From Eucommia ulmoides (Eukaryota; Streptophyta; Magnoliopsida; Garryales; Eucommiaceae), in assembly GCA_016647705.1 (NCBI GenBank), contig CM028326.1:21405901-21469900 (forward strand): DNA of 64,000 nt, read 5' to 3'. The notes beneath the pieces are model-generated. The model saw nothing but the letters and a program-made list of their open reading frames with translations. It made no database searches and was not told the DNA's origin. The position numbers and the translations under genes are program-made. Positions 46,019 through 60,561 of the stretch are shown here, in pieces (position 1 is the first letter of the stretch; each line of letters starts with the position of its first letter).

Positions 46019-47722
46019 TGATAGGTGTAAAATACTTATTTATTCCAAACCGGTTTTGTTAGTTTTCGAGTACATTTATAGTTATGTTTATATGTTTTAA
46101 TATGTTTTTATTCTTTTTGTATTAAAACAGGTGCGTGAGGTGAAAAGGTATGAAATCGGAGTATAAATGATCAATTCATATCGAGAACGGTCGGAGAACG
46201 GTGGAAAAATTAGCAAGGTGACCAGATTCTGCAAACAAGCCCACCGCCGCGGCATCCAGACCACCGCCATGGTGGTGAAGATGCTGAGAAAGACCAAAGG
46301 CCACTGACGGACCAACGCCGCAGTGATGAAGAAGCAGAGAACAAAATAGGATACTGCGTAGGCGAATCTTAAACGACATACTCCACCGCCGCGGCGATGG
46401 ACTCTACGCAGTGTTAGATATTTATTTAGATATTTTTTTTATTTATACCTCTTTCCTCTTTCCTCTTTTGCTCTCCTCCGGCCATTACAGCCCTTAAGGC
46501 TTAGGTTAGGATATAAAGAGAGTATGGGGAGTACTCAAACCTATCCGAATGTGAAGATCAACACGCAGAGAAGGAAAATTGTTCGGTGGACGGTTTTAGC
46601 GGCTAATCTTCGGATATCGGCTAAGTTCACCCGTTTTTCCTTTTATTTATTATCTTCCATGTATGTTTGAGCATGTTTAGCCTAGTTTCAATTGTATAAA
46701 TGGCTATGGCCTTAGGTTAAACGTGGATTATGTATGGGATTAATATCATTTATAAAAACATGATTTTGGTTTAGTTGCGTTTCTTTGATGATTGTTCTTC
46801 AATGTTTGAGTACGTTTATCATATTGTTTGCTTATTGTGCTTAGATTTATATATCGAGAATACGGGGTTTGATAAATCACAGATTCGGATTAGAATAAAC
46901 AAACACCATGATCCGAAAACCCGATCAGGGTTAAGATTGTAGACAATTTATGACGTTGGGGCAAGACTCACATGACCTAGGGTTGTTAATACATTGAGGG
47001 GGACTTATTCATTGATTCTAAGTCACGTATTCCCTCGTCTTACACTCGGGAGAGGTGGCGAGGAAGTTTTAGAATGGAGATTGTCGATAAGGTAAACACA
47101 ATGTATAAAATTAATGACGTTGGGGCGAGACTCACATGACCTAGAGTTGGTAAAATGTTGAGGAGGACTTCTTTATTGACACGAAGTCACGTTATATCCC
47201 TCGTCTTACACTTGGGAGAGGTGGCGAGAGAGTTTACGAACTGAAATTTTATGTGCAATCATTGAGGTTGAGGAAAGACTCACACAACCTAGGGTCATTA
47301 AGACGTTGAGGAAGACTTCTTTGTTGACACGAAATTGTGTTATATCCCTCATCTTACACTTAAGAGAGGTGGCGGAGGAGTTTTAGATACCGAGATTGTA
47401 AAATACGTCAAACACCATTATTGTGAACTAAACGATATCAAACGCATTTAAGTAAATAAAGTTAATCCCTAAATAATCCATCCCATAACTATCTCGTATT
47501 AGTAATTAGTATAATTAAAGTAGTATTTTAGTATTAGTATTAGTTAATTAAATTACATTTTTGGTCGCCTAGATAAAGTCAGGTTATGACAATCGCGGTA
47601 CTCGATAGTAACAATATCAATCCCTGTGAATACAATACCCAACCGAAAGGTCTATTATACTAAAACTTGATCCGTACGCTTGCGGTGAAAATGGCAGCGC
47701 TTATTTAGCGGCTACCACCTAG
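46014..47722 (+). mobile_element. Solo Athila-like LTR with TSD CCTAG
   Basis: The LTR spans 46019-47717 (1699 bp), from TGATAGGTGTAAAATACT to GCGGCTACCA. It is flanked by cctag at 46014-46018 and 47718-47722. It has U3 palindromes (46230-46400), a TATA-like tttatttata near 46437, and three copies of the R-U5 repeat (starting about 46951, 47115 and 47262). With no internal region but an intact TSD, it is a classic recombination product of a full element. Confidence 0.9.
46951..47395 (+). repeat. Three tandem copies of the R-U5 repeat
   Basis: Units start near 46951, 47115 and 47262. Each has 'tgacgttgggg', 'agactcacatgacctag', 'acttcttcattgac' and 'cttacactcgggagaggtgg' blocks. The same three-copy state is seen in the LTRs at 47728 and 60562. 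Two copies occur at 6869-8399, and one at 5052-6550, 27629-29004 and 31603-32997. Confidence 0.8.
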
Positions 47723-47727
47723 GCTAC

Positions 47728-49471
47728 TGATAGGTGTAAAATACTTACGTATTTCTAAACCGGTTTTGTTAGTTTTCGAGTATGTTTATAGTTATTTTTA
47801 TATGTTTTAATATGTTTTTAATTCTTTTTGTATTAAAACAAGTGCGTGAGGTGAAAATGTATAAAATTGGAGCATAAATGATCAATTCGTATCGAGAACG
47901 ATCGGAGAACGGTGGAAAAATGAGCAAGGCGACAAGATTCTATAAACAAGCCCACTGTCGTGGTGGTGAAGATGCTGAGAAAGACCAAAGGCCATTGACG
48001 AACCAGCGCCGCGGTGGTGAAGAAGCAGAGAACAAAATAGGATACTGACTACCCAGCGCCGCGGCGGTGAAGAAGTAAAGAGTTTTTCCAATCCACCACC
48101 TACTCCACTGCCTAGGCAAACCTTAACTGACATACTCCATCGCCGCGGCGATGGACTTGGTGCAGTGTTAGATATTTATTTAGATATTTTGTCTATTTAT
48201 ACTCATTTCCTCCTTCCTCCTTTGCTCTTCTTCGGCCATTACAGCCCTTAAGGCTTAGGTTAGGATATAAAGAGAGTATGGGAAGTGCTCAAATATATTC
48301 GAATGAGAAGATCAATACGCGGAGAAAGAAAATCGTTCGGTGGACGGTTTTAGCGGCTAATCTTCGGATATCGGCTAAGTTCACCCATTTTTCCTTTTAT
48401 TTCTTATCTTCTATGTATGTTTGAGCATGTTTAGCCTAGTTTTAATTGTATAAATGGCTATGTCCTTTGGTTAAACGTGGATTATGTATGGGATTAATAT
48501 CATTTATAAAAACGTGATTTTGGTTTAGTTGCGTTTCTTTGATGATTGTTCTTCAATGTTTGAGTATGTTTATCATATTGTTTTTTTATTATGCTTAGAT
48601 TTATATATCGAGAATACGGGGTTTAACAAATCACAGATTCGGATTAGAATAAACAAACACCACTATCCGATAACCCAGTTGGGATTAGGATTGTGGACAA
48701 TCTATGACGTTGGGGCAAAACTCACATGACCTAGGGTTGTTAAGATGTTGAGGGGGACTTCTTCATTGATTCGAAGTCATGTATTCCCTCGTTTTATACT
48801 CGGGAGAGATGACGAAGGGGTTTTAGAACTGAGATTGTCGATAGGGTAAACACAATGCACGAAATCAATGACGTTAGAGAGAGACTCACGTGACCTAGAG
48901 TCGTTAAGACATTGAGGGGGACTTCTTCATTGATTCGAAATCACGTCATATCCCTCGTCGTACACTCAGGAGAGATGGCGAGGGAGTTTACGAACTGAGG
49001 TTTTGTATGCGATCAATGAGGTTGAGGCGAGACTCACGTGACCTAGGGTGGTTAAGACGTTGAGAGGCACTTCTTCGTTGACACAAAGTTGTGTTATATC
49101 CCCCGTCTTACACTCGGGAGAGGTGGCGGAGGAGTTTTAGATACCGAGATTGTCAAATACGTCAAACACTATTATTGTAAACTAAACGATATCAAATGTG
49201 TTTAAGTAAATAAAGTTAATCCCTAAATAATCTATCCCATAACTATCTCATATTAGTAATTAGTATAGTTAAATTAGTATTTTAGTATTAGTATAAGTTA
49301 ATTAGATTACATTTTTGTCGCCTAGATAAAGTCGAGTTATGATAATCGCGGTACTCGATAGTAGCGACACTAATCCCTGTGGATACGATACCTGACCAAA
49401 AGGTCCATCGTACTAAAACTTGATCTGTACCCTTGCGGTAAAAGTAGCAGCGCTTATTTAGCGGCCACCAA
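47728..49471 (+). repeat. 5' LTR of the plus-strand Athila-like element
   Basis: 1744 bp, TGATAGGT to GCGGCCACCA. Palindromic motifs at about 48003-48160, TATA-like 'ctatttatactc' near 48193, and three R-U5 repeat copies (about 48705-49140). The ORF shadows inside are not genes. Confidence 0.9.
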
Positions 49472-49477
49472 GTTTTT

Positions 49478-49620
49478 GGCGCCGTTGTCAAGGATTGGTT
49501 GTTTATCAGATTCAGTTCCTATTAACATCAACCAAGTTTTTATCGTCACTGCCGAGGATTGGTTTGTCAGATTCAGTTCTCGTCAACGTCAACCAAGTTT
49601 TTGACGCCATTGCCGGGGAT
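49478..49620 (+). promoter_or_regulatory. Triplicated tRNA-Asp primer-binding site
   Basis: Three primer-site-like sequences lie 61-63 bp apart: tggcgccgttgtcaagg (49478), tatcgtcactgccgagg (49541) and tgacgccattgccgggg (49602). Each is preceded by 'accaagtttt' like the LTR end. The first is next to the LTR but has decayed in its right half. The third keeps the gccggggat half best. Confidence 0.75.
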
Positions 49621-49645
49621 TGGAAAGAGTATTACTTTTGATATT

Positions 49646-49723
49646 GTAAGTAAATAATTTGATTTTAATCTAGGCATTTTTGTATATAATTTTCGTTTGT
49701 AGTTTTATTTTTGTTTCCGACAG
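49646..49723 (+). other. Intron-like segment in the leader, plus-strand element
   Basis: GTAAGT at 49646-49651 and a T-rich tract ending ccgacag at 49723 enclose 78 nt. Two bases later an ATG opens the small frame. The same donor/acceptor arrangement is kept in the minus-strand element at 31468-31552, so it may be functional. Splicing not demonstrated. Confidence 0.45.
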
Positions 49724-49724
49724 G

Positions 49725-49841
49725 ATGCTTGAAGATGTTAGATCAACAGGTGCTCTTGCGGTTCCTTCATTGAACATCTCACCAGTCTTGAGGGCATGTG
49801 TCGGGCCGAAGACATTAAACCAAGCACTTCTTGGGAGGTAA
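49725..49841 (+). CDS. Small open frame of unknown function after the leader intron
   Basis: 38 codons from ATG 49725 to TAA 49839-49841, starting MLEDVRSTGALAV. The first part matches the presumed gag start in the minus-strand element ('gaagatgttagatc'). The end overlaps the conserved motif 'gacattaaaccaagc.cttcttgggaggtaaccc', whose ccaag...cttgg can pair. It most likely arose by internal deletion that fused the gag start to 3' sequence. No evidence that a peptide is made. Confidence 0.25.
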   Translation: MLEDVRSTGALAVPSLNISPVLRACVGPKTLNQALLGR

Positions 49842-51000
49842 CCCAGGGTCACAAATAAATTAGATACATCTCCATCAATTTGAGTCGAAGGCGAGATCCT
49901 CTCGCCTCCCAGGTACGTGTTCTAAACCCCCGTCTTCAATATGATGCTATATTTTGTCTATTAGGATCGCTAACGGCTCGTTTTGGACATCACATGTATT
50001 GAGTTGGTGGTGATGTGTAGTATGTTTTAGTATGTGTTTATGTTTTTAGTTAAGTTTTACTATTTTTATATGTGTGCATACTTGTTTAGAATTAGATTGT
50101 TTAGTTGTGTTGTGTTTTGTGCTGAGTTTTGACGTCATCTAGGCCTTTACCCGATGATGACTCTGTCCCCTGATTGTTTTGAGGTCAAGCGTAATGCTCA
50201 TTCATATGTGTTCTGTGTGCTTAACGTATCGTTTAGTAAAAATTATTGTAGATCCTAAATGCACGAGCACGTAAACTCAATATAGCACTATTTTATTGAT
50301 TTGAAATTGATTATCTGTCAATCAATTTCATAACACAGGGATTCTAGCAGTTGATTTAGGGGAAATTCGAGATGAAATCCTAGGCGAGGTTGTTTAGGAG
50401 ATATGATTTAGCCATTCATTTGATTACTCGAGCCTTTTAAGCTTACCCTAATAAATCATTACCCCTCGTTCCCCTGTCGAAGCCTAAAATCCGTTTCAAT
50501 TCTGAACACTTAACAAATACCATAGCCGATTGAACTTTTTACAAACCTATATTACTAAACTGAAGGCACAATTTGAGTGAATCAAGTTAGCATTTCGCTA
50601 CTTGATGTGAGCGGTTGGATTTAGGCCAAAATTCTAATTGATTCGGTATTCAAGTACTCGCTTATCGTTTCTCGTTCATAATATTGCACATTCCTAAATT
50701 TGTAAGAATTCGAATACGTTTTGGGGTGTGTTACTTAACCATTTTTTGTACATTCCTAAAATTGTAGAAATTCAAATGAGTTTGGCGGTGAGTTTAAAAA
50801 AAAAAAAAAACAGTTCTTTTTGACATAACAAGTGAGTACGACATTCTTAAACGTTTGTTCAAGGTTATTTCTAAATAAACTATGCGGTTTCGAGTGTGAG
50901 AGTGCCAAGCGATATGCCTCGGGTAACATTAAGTTAACGACGTTAACCCGTGTTGTATTTCCAATATACCCGTGGCCATTTTCCCAAAACCGAACCAAGC
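49842..51000 (+). mobile_element. 3' non-coding region of the plus-strand Athila-like element
   Basis: Collinear with 29005-30550 on the minus strand. No coding frame. Interrupted at 51005 by the Tekay-like insertion and resumes at 60138. Confidence 0.7.
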
Positions 51001-51005
51001 CCTAA

Positions 51006-51342
51006 TGTAGGACCCCGACTTAGCAAGTACGTCATTAATAATTTTATTCTAGAGCCTGGGAAAATTCGGGGCGGAAATGAATTAATTAAAATACAAATCA
51101 AACCTTTAGGGGTCAAATTGGCAAATTTAAAAAAACAATAAACTTAAACTTGAGAATCAAGTTAATAAGTAAAAATAAAAAAATTGAAAATATTAAGGAT
51201 GAAATTGTGATTTCAGAAACTTTTAAAAGTTGAATGGATTAAAATAAGGATTGGAAGAAATTAGGGGGGAGGAAAGTGCAATTTAACTAAAATTTATTTT
51301 AATATATATATATATATATATGCATGAAATTAGTGGGTTAAA

Positions 51343-51380
<38 letters not shown>

Positions 51381-51763
51381 CATAGATTAATGATCGAAAT
51401 TCCCGAAGAAATGTCGAGAACTGAAAAGAGACAGAAAATCTAGAGAGAGAGGGGGTTCAGCCGGTGCTCCGATCGTCGTCGGAGGGGGTGTCGCCGTTCG
51501 GGCCGGTGGTATGTGTTGCTATGTATGTGGGTGCTTGGTCAGTGCTTCTAGGTCTGACGAAGGTGGTGGTGGTGCGTGGTTTGAATTGTCGCCATCGTCG
51601 TCGAAATATGTGCGTGTTTTCTTTGATTTTGGTTTGCCGTCTATGTGTGTGTGTGCTCTGCCATTTCTGTTTGTGGGGGTCGTATGTGTGTATGCCTATT
51701 AAGTGTGTATGTGTGTGTTATGCCGTCGTTCAGTTGGTCCGACAGTGTGTAGCTCCTCCGGTG

Positions 51764-51810
<47 letters not shown>

Positions 51811-53672
51811 TGGTTGCGTGGGTATTGTTCGCCGGTGGGCTGTGTGGGTTCGGCCTTGCATGTGTGCTATGTTTTGAGTTATTGTCTGTGTGTGTGAGTG
51901 TTTTGAGCGTGTTTGTGTGTATGTGGGTGTGTGTATTGAGTGAGGCTGCCGGAGTTGGTGAGAAAGAGAGAGGTCTGCGTGGAGGGGCGTTCGTCGATTT
52001 TGTTCGGTCGGTGGATTTGTGGGTGGACGGTCGTCGGCCGTCGGTCGTCTATGATGGTGTGCGTAGGTGGGTACTGCCTTGCCAACGTGTGGTGCGTGGC
52101 CGGCCGGTGGACACCCGAAACAGCAAACAGAGACGGGAAGCATAAACAGGAAACGGGGGAGAAAAAAAAAAAGAGGAAATTTACAGAAACCACCCCAGGG
52201 AAATCTAAAACCGATCACGTGATCGCCAAACGACTTGGAAACAGGTGAAATTTCAATCGATGAGTAATTTTCATGAAATTAAATTTTCTCTAGCATTACA
52301 AATCCTAGAATTTTAAAAATTTCGTAACGATTAATTACTTTTAATTACGTGGTGCATAAAATAGTAACGATTCGAAATATAGAGTCTGCATTGCACGATT
52401 AGGATGTTTTAGAGAAGATATTAATTTAGGCACTGTTACTATTAGGTTCGCAGGCACCAGTGTCCCGACAGAGTATGGTCAAGGAAGGTTTGGGAGAGCG
52501 GATAACGAGGTGACTGTACTGTCTTCTTACCAAACTATTTTTTCTATGTATCTATATGATGAAATATGTATTTACTGAAACTGTATGAATTTATAAATGA
52601 TATAGATCAAGTCGGATTTGGGTAAGTTGGTAAACTAGATTTTCGGAAGATTTCGGTGATTTGAAATGAAGTTGAAAATGAATTTTTGTTGGATTTGGTG
52701 AAATCAGACGGTGTTTTTAAAAAAAATAAAAAAAATAAAAAAAAATCTGTTTTTCTAAAAATAAAAGGTGAAATATGATTTTTGGATTTAAAGTTGGTTT
52801 TGAGGAAAAGAGGTAGACATGGTAATTTGACGAGGTTGAGTAGACGATATTTATTGAGTTGTGATTTGATGATGCTCTATTTGATTTGACGATACTATAG
52901 TATTTATGTGTTTCGGTAGAGTGAGGTTATCCGTTTCGGCGGAGTGATGTTATCCGCTTCGGCGAAGTGTTGTTTATCTGCTTCGGCAGAGTGATGTTAG
53001 ACGTTTATACTGCGCAGTGATTATCCGCTTTGGCGGAGTGATGGGTGTTCGTAGGAAAGCATATCCTACAGATGGTACGGTACCGTTGCAAACTCCCGAT
53101 CATGAGGTTAAAACAATCACTAGGGCTGGCCAGCGTGTGTGTGTTTGAGATGATGTTTTGAGATGTGGTATTTTGATTATACTAGGTAATTTATTATGGT
53201 GATTGGCATGATTCTTATACTAAATGATTTAGCATGGAACTTATATATAATGTTTTATTCTCACTGCTAATATTATGAAAACTTTTGCGAGCTACGTAAT
53301 GTTTACATATTTAAGCTTGATCCATTTAGATATTGCAGAATAACTTATTATTACTATAAAAATGTTTTACTAAGTAGGCAGTACACTCGCAAGTACAACA
53401 GCTAGGAGTCGGTCTCCTACTGGCACTAGGTAGAGCTACGTGATGAAGTCATATAGGCAATTGAGAGAAGTTGTCAAAGGCGAACCTATAAAAGGTTCAT
53501 GGATAAATACTTTTAGTTAATCAAATTTCGGGACGGGTGCGTCCCCCATAGTAGGTGTTTGTATTATATAGTAGGTGTATATTGTCATTCATTTGGTAAT
53601 TTGGGTATTGGTGATGTCATGTTGTAGTCACGCCTGCCTAGGGATGACAGGTGTCCGGGACGGGTTGTGACA
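51006..53672 (+). repeat. 5' LTR of the Tekay-like LARD
   Basis: 2667 bp. Two AT microsatellites (51303-51322 and about 51343-51376), a GC/GT-rich stretch (51455-52130) with a (GT)n run near 51768-51806, and five units of a 23-bp cttcggcggagtg repeat (52911-53041). The GT-rich part yields long open frames on both strands with Cys/Val or Pro/His/Thr bias. I treat these as composition artefacts. Confidence 0.88.
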
Positions 53673-57593
<3,921 letters not shown>

Positions 57594-57884
57594 TGTAGGA
57601 CCCCGACTTAGCAAGTACGTCATTAATAATTTCATTCTAGAGCCTGGGAAAATTCGGGGTGAAATTGGATTAATTAAAATTCAAATCAAACCTTTAGGGG
57701 TCAAATTGGAAAATTTAAAAAAACAATAAACTTAAACTTGAGAATCAAGCTAATAAGTAAAAATCAAAAATTTGAAAATATTAAGGATGAAATTGTGATT
57801 TCAGAAACTTTTAAAAGTTGAATGGATTAAAATAAGGATTGGAAGAAGTTAGGGGGGAGGAAAGTGCAATTTAACTAAAATTTA

Positions 57885-57916
<32 letters not shown>

Positions 57917-60132
57917 AGGCATAGATTAATGATCGAAATTCCCGAAGAAACGTCGAGAACTGAAAAGAGACAGAAAATCTAGAGAGACAGAGGGTTCGGC
58001 CGGTGCTCCGATCGTCGGCGAAGGGGGTGTCGCCGTTCGGGCCGGTGGTGTGTGTTTCTATATATGTGGGTGTTTGGTCAGTGCTTCTGGGTCTGACGAA
58101 AGTAGTGGTGGTGCGTGGTTTGAATCGTCGCCATCGTCGCCAGAATATGTGCGTGTTTTCTTTGATTTTGGTCTGCCGTCTATGTGTGTGTGTGCTCTGC
58201 CATTTCCGTTTGTGGGGGTTGTATGTGTGTGTGCCTATCAAGTGTGTGTGTGTTATGCTGTCATTCAGTTAGTCCGACGGTGTGTAGCTCCTCCGGTGGT
58301 AAGTGTGTGTGTGTGTGTCTGTTTTTAAATGCGTGGGTACTGTTCGCCGGTGGGCTGTGTGGGTTCAGCCTTGCATGTGTCCTCTGTTTTGAGTTATTGT
58401 CTGTGTGTGTGAGTATTTTGAGCGTGTTTGTGTGTATGTGGGTGTATGTATTGAGTGAGGTTGCCGGAGTTGGTGAGAGAGAGAAAGGTCTATGTGGAGG
58501 GGCGTTCGTCAATTTTGTTCGGTCGGTGGATGTGTGGGTGGACGGTCATCGGCCGTCGGCCGTCTGTGACGGTATGCGTAGGTGGGTACTGCCTTGCCGA
58601 CGTGTGGTGCGTGGCCGGCCGGTGGACACCCAAAACAGCAAACAGAGACGGGAAGCAGAAACAGAAAACGGGGGAAAAAAAAAAAATTTGCAGAAACCAC
58701 CCCCAGGGAAATCTAAAACCGATCACGTGATCAGGTAAAATTTCAATCGATGAGTAATTTTCATGAAATTAAATTTTCTCTAGCGTTACAAATCCTAGAA
58801 TTTTAATAATTTCGTAACGATTAATTACTTTTAATTACGTGATACATAAAATAGTAACAATTCAAAATATAGAGTCTGCATTGCACGATTAGGATGTTTT
58901 AGAGAAGATATTAATTTAGGCTCTGTTACTATTAGGTTCGCAGGCACCAGTGTCCCGATAGAGTATGGTTAGGGAAGGTTTGGGAGAACGGATAACGAGG
59001 TGAGTGTACTGTCTTCTTACCAAACTATTTTTTCTATGTATATATATGATGAAATATGTATTTACTGAAACTGTATAAATTTATAAATGATATGGATCAA
59101 GTCGGATTTGGGTAAGTTGGTAAACTGGATTTTCGGAAGATTTCGGTGGTTTTCGAAATGAAGTTGAAAATGAATTTTTGCTAGAGTTGGTAAAATTGGA
59201 CGGTGTTTTTTTAAAAAAAAAAAAAAAATCTGTTTTTCTAAAAATAAAGGGTGAAATATGATTTTTGGATTTAAAGTTGGTTTTGAGGAAAAGAGGTAGA
59301 CATGGTAATTTGACGAGGTTGAGTAGACGATATTTATTGAGTTGTGATTCGATGATACTGTATTTGATTTGACGATGCTATAATATTTATCTGTTTCGGT
59401 AGAGTGAGGTTATCCTCTTCGGCGGAGTGATGTTTATCTGCTTCGGTAGAGTGATATTAGACGTTTATACAGCGCAGTAATTATTCGCTTCGGCGGAGTG
59501 ATGGGTGTTCGTAGGAAGGCATATCCTACGGATGGTACGATATCGTTGCAAACTCCCGATCATGAGGTGAAAACGATCACTAGGGCTGGCCAGCAGGTGT
59601 GTGTTTGAGAGGATGTTTTGAGATGTGGTATTTTGATTATACTAGGTGATTTATTATGGTGATTGGCATGATTCTTATACTAAATGATTTAGCATGGAAC
59701 TTATATATAATGTTTTATTATCACTGCTAATATTATGAAAACTTTTGCGAGCTACGTAATGTTTATATATTTAAGCTTGATCCATTTAGATATTGCAGAA
59801 TAACTTATTATTACTATAAAAATGTTTTACTAAGAAGGCAGTACACTCGCAGATACAACAGCTAGGAGTCGGTCCCCTACTGGCACTAGGTAGAGCTACG
59901 TGATGAAGTCATATAGGCGATTGAGAAAAACTGTCAAAGGCGAACCTATAAAAGGTTCATGGATAAATATTTTTAGTTAATCAAATTTCGGGACGGGTGC
60001 GTCCCCCATAGTAGGTGTTTGTATTATATAGTAGGTGTATATTGTCATTCATTTGGTAATTTGGGTATTGGTGATATCATGTTGTAGTCACGCCCGCCTC
60101 GGGATGACGGGTGTCCGGGACGGGTTGGGACA
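57594..60132 (+). repeat. 3' LTR of the Tekay-like LARD
   Basis: 2539 bp. Compared with the 5' LTR it has one AT microsatellite instead of two (the stretch 'gcatgaaattagtgggttaa' is absent), a shorter (GT)n run, and four instead of five units of the cttcggcggagtg repeat. Ends gggttgggaca; the 5' LTR ends gggttgtgaca. Confidence 0.88.
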
Positions 60133-60137
60133 CCTAA

Positions 60138-60561
60138 TGATCTTCATGAACCTCTGAGCCTACATTAGTGGAGAATAGATCCCGAGTCAGGTGTATGGAT
60201 TCCATATACCGTAAAGGTTTTATGTCATGATATTTATTTAAGGATAATCTAATCTAATCAATGGATAGTAGTATATTTGAGTTTAATCACACATACTTAA
60301 ACAGGATCTAGAATGGCGTTTACTATTCTTGAACGTTGAAATTGTAGGATACCACATGGTGTGATTTATGCTTGAACTTGATAGGATTGGGGGCCGATGA
60401 GGGAAAATATTTCGGCCGGTAGATGATAATCAAAACTTACACATTTTCGTTTTTAGTATTTTTCGTTTTTAGTTTTTAATTTCGTAATTAGTTTATATAT
60501 TTTCATGTATTGTGTGGGTGTTATGCCCGAGGACGAGCAAAATTCTGAGTTTGGGGATATT
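60138..60561 (+). mobile_element. 3' internal tail of the plus-strand Athila-like element
   Basis: Continues the sequence broken at 51005 and matches 873-1290 and 29005-29440 in reverse complement. Ends with a G-rich gagtttggggatat next to the 3' LTR, the weak polypurine tract of this family. Confidence 0.75.

Noticed and set aside
51464-52248. Long overlapping open frames on both strands (up to 162 codons) and their counterparts at 57882-58738
   Set aside because: They lie in the GT/GC-rich part of the Tekay-like LTRs and are dominated by Cys/Val/Trp or His/Thr/Pro runs from microsatellites. They occur in both LTRs and have no domain.
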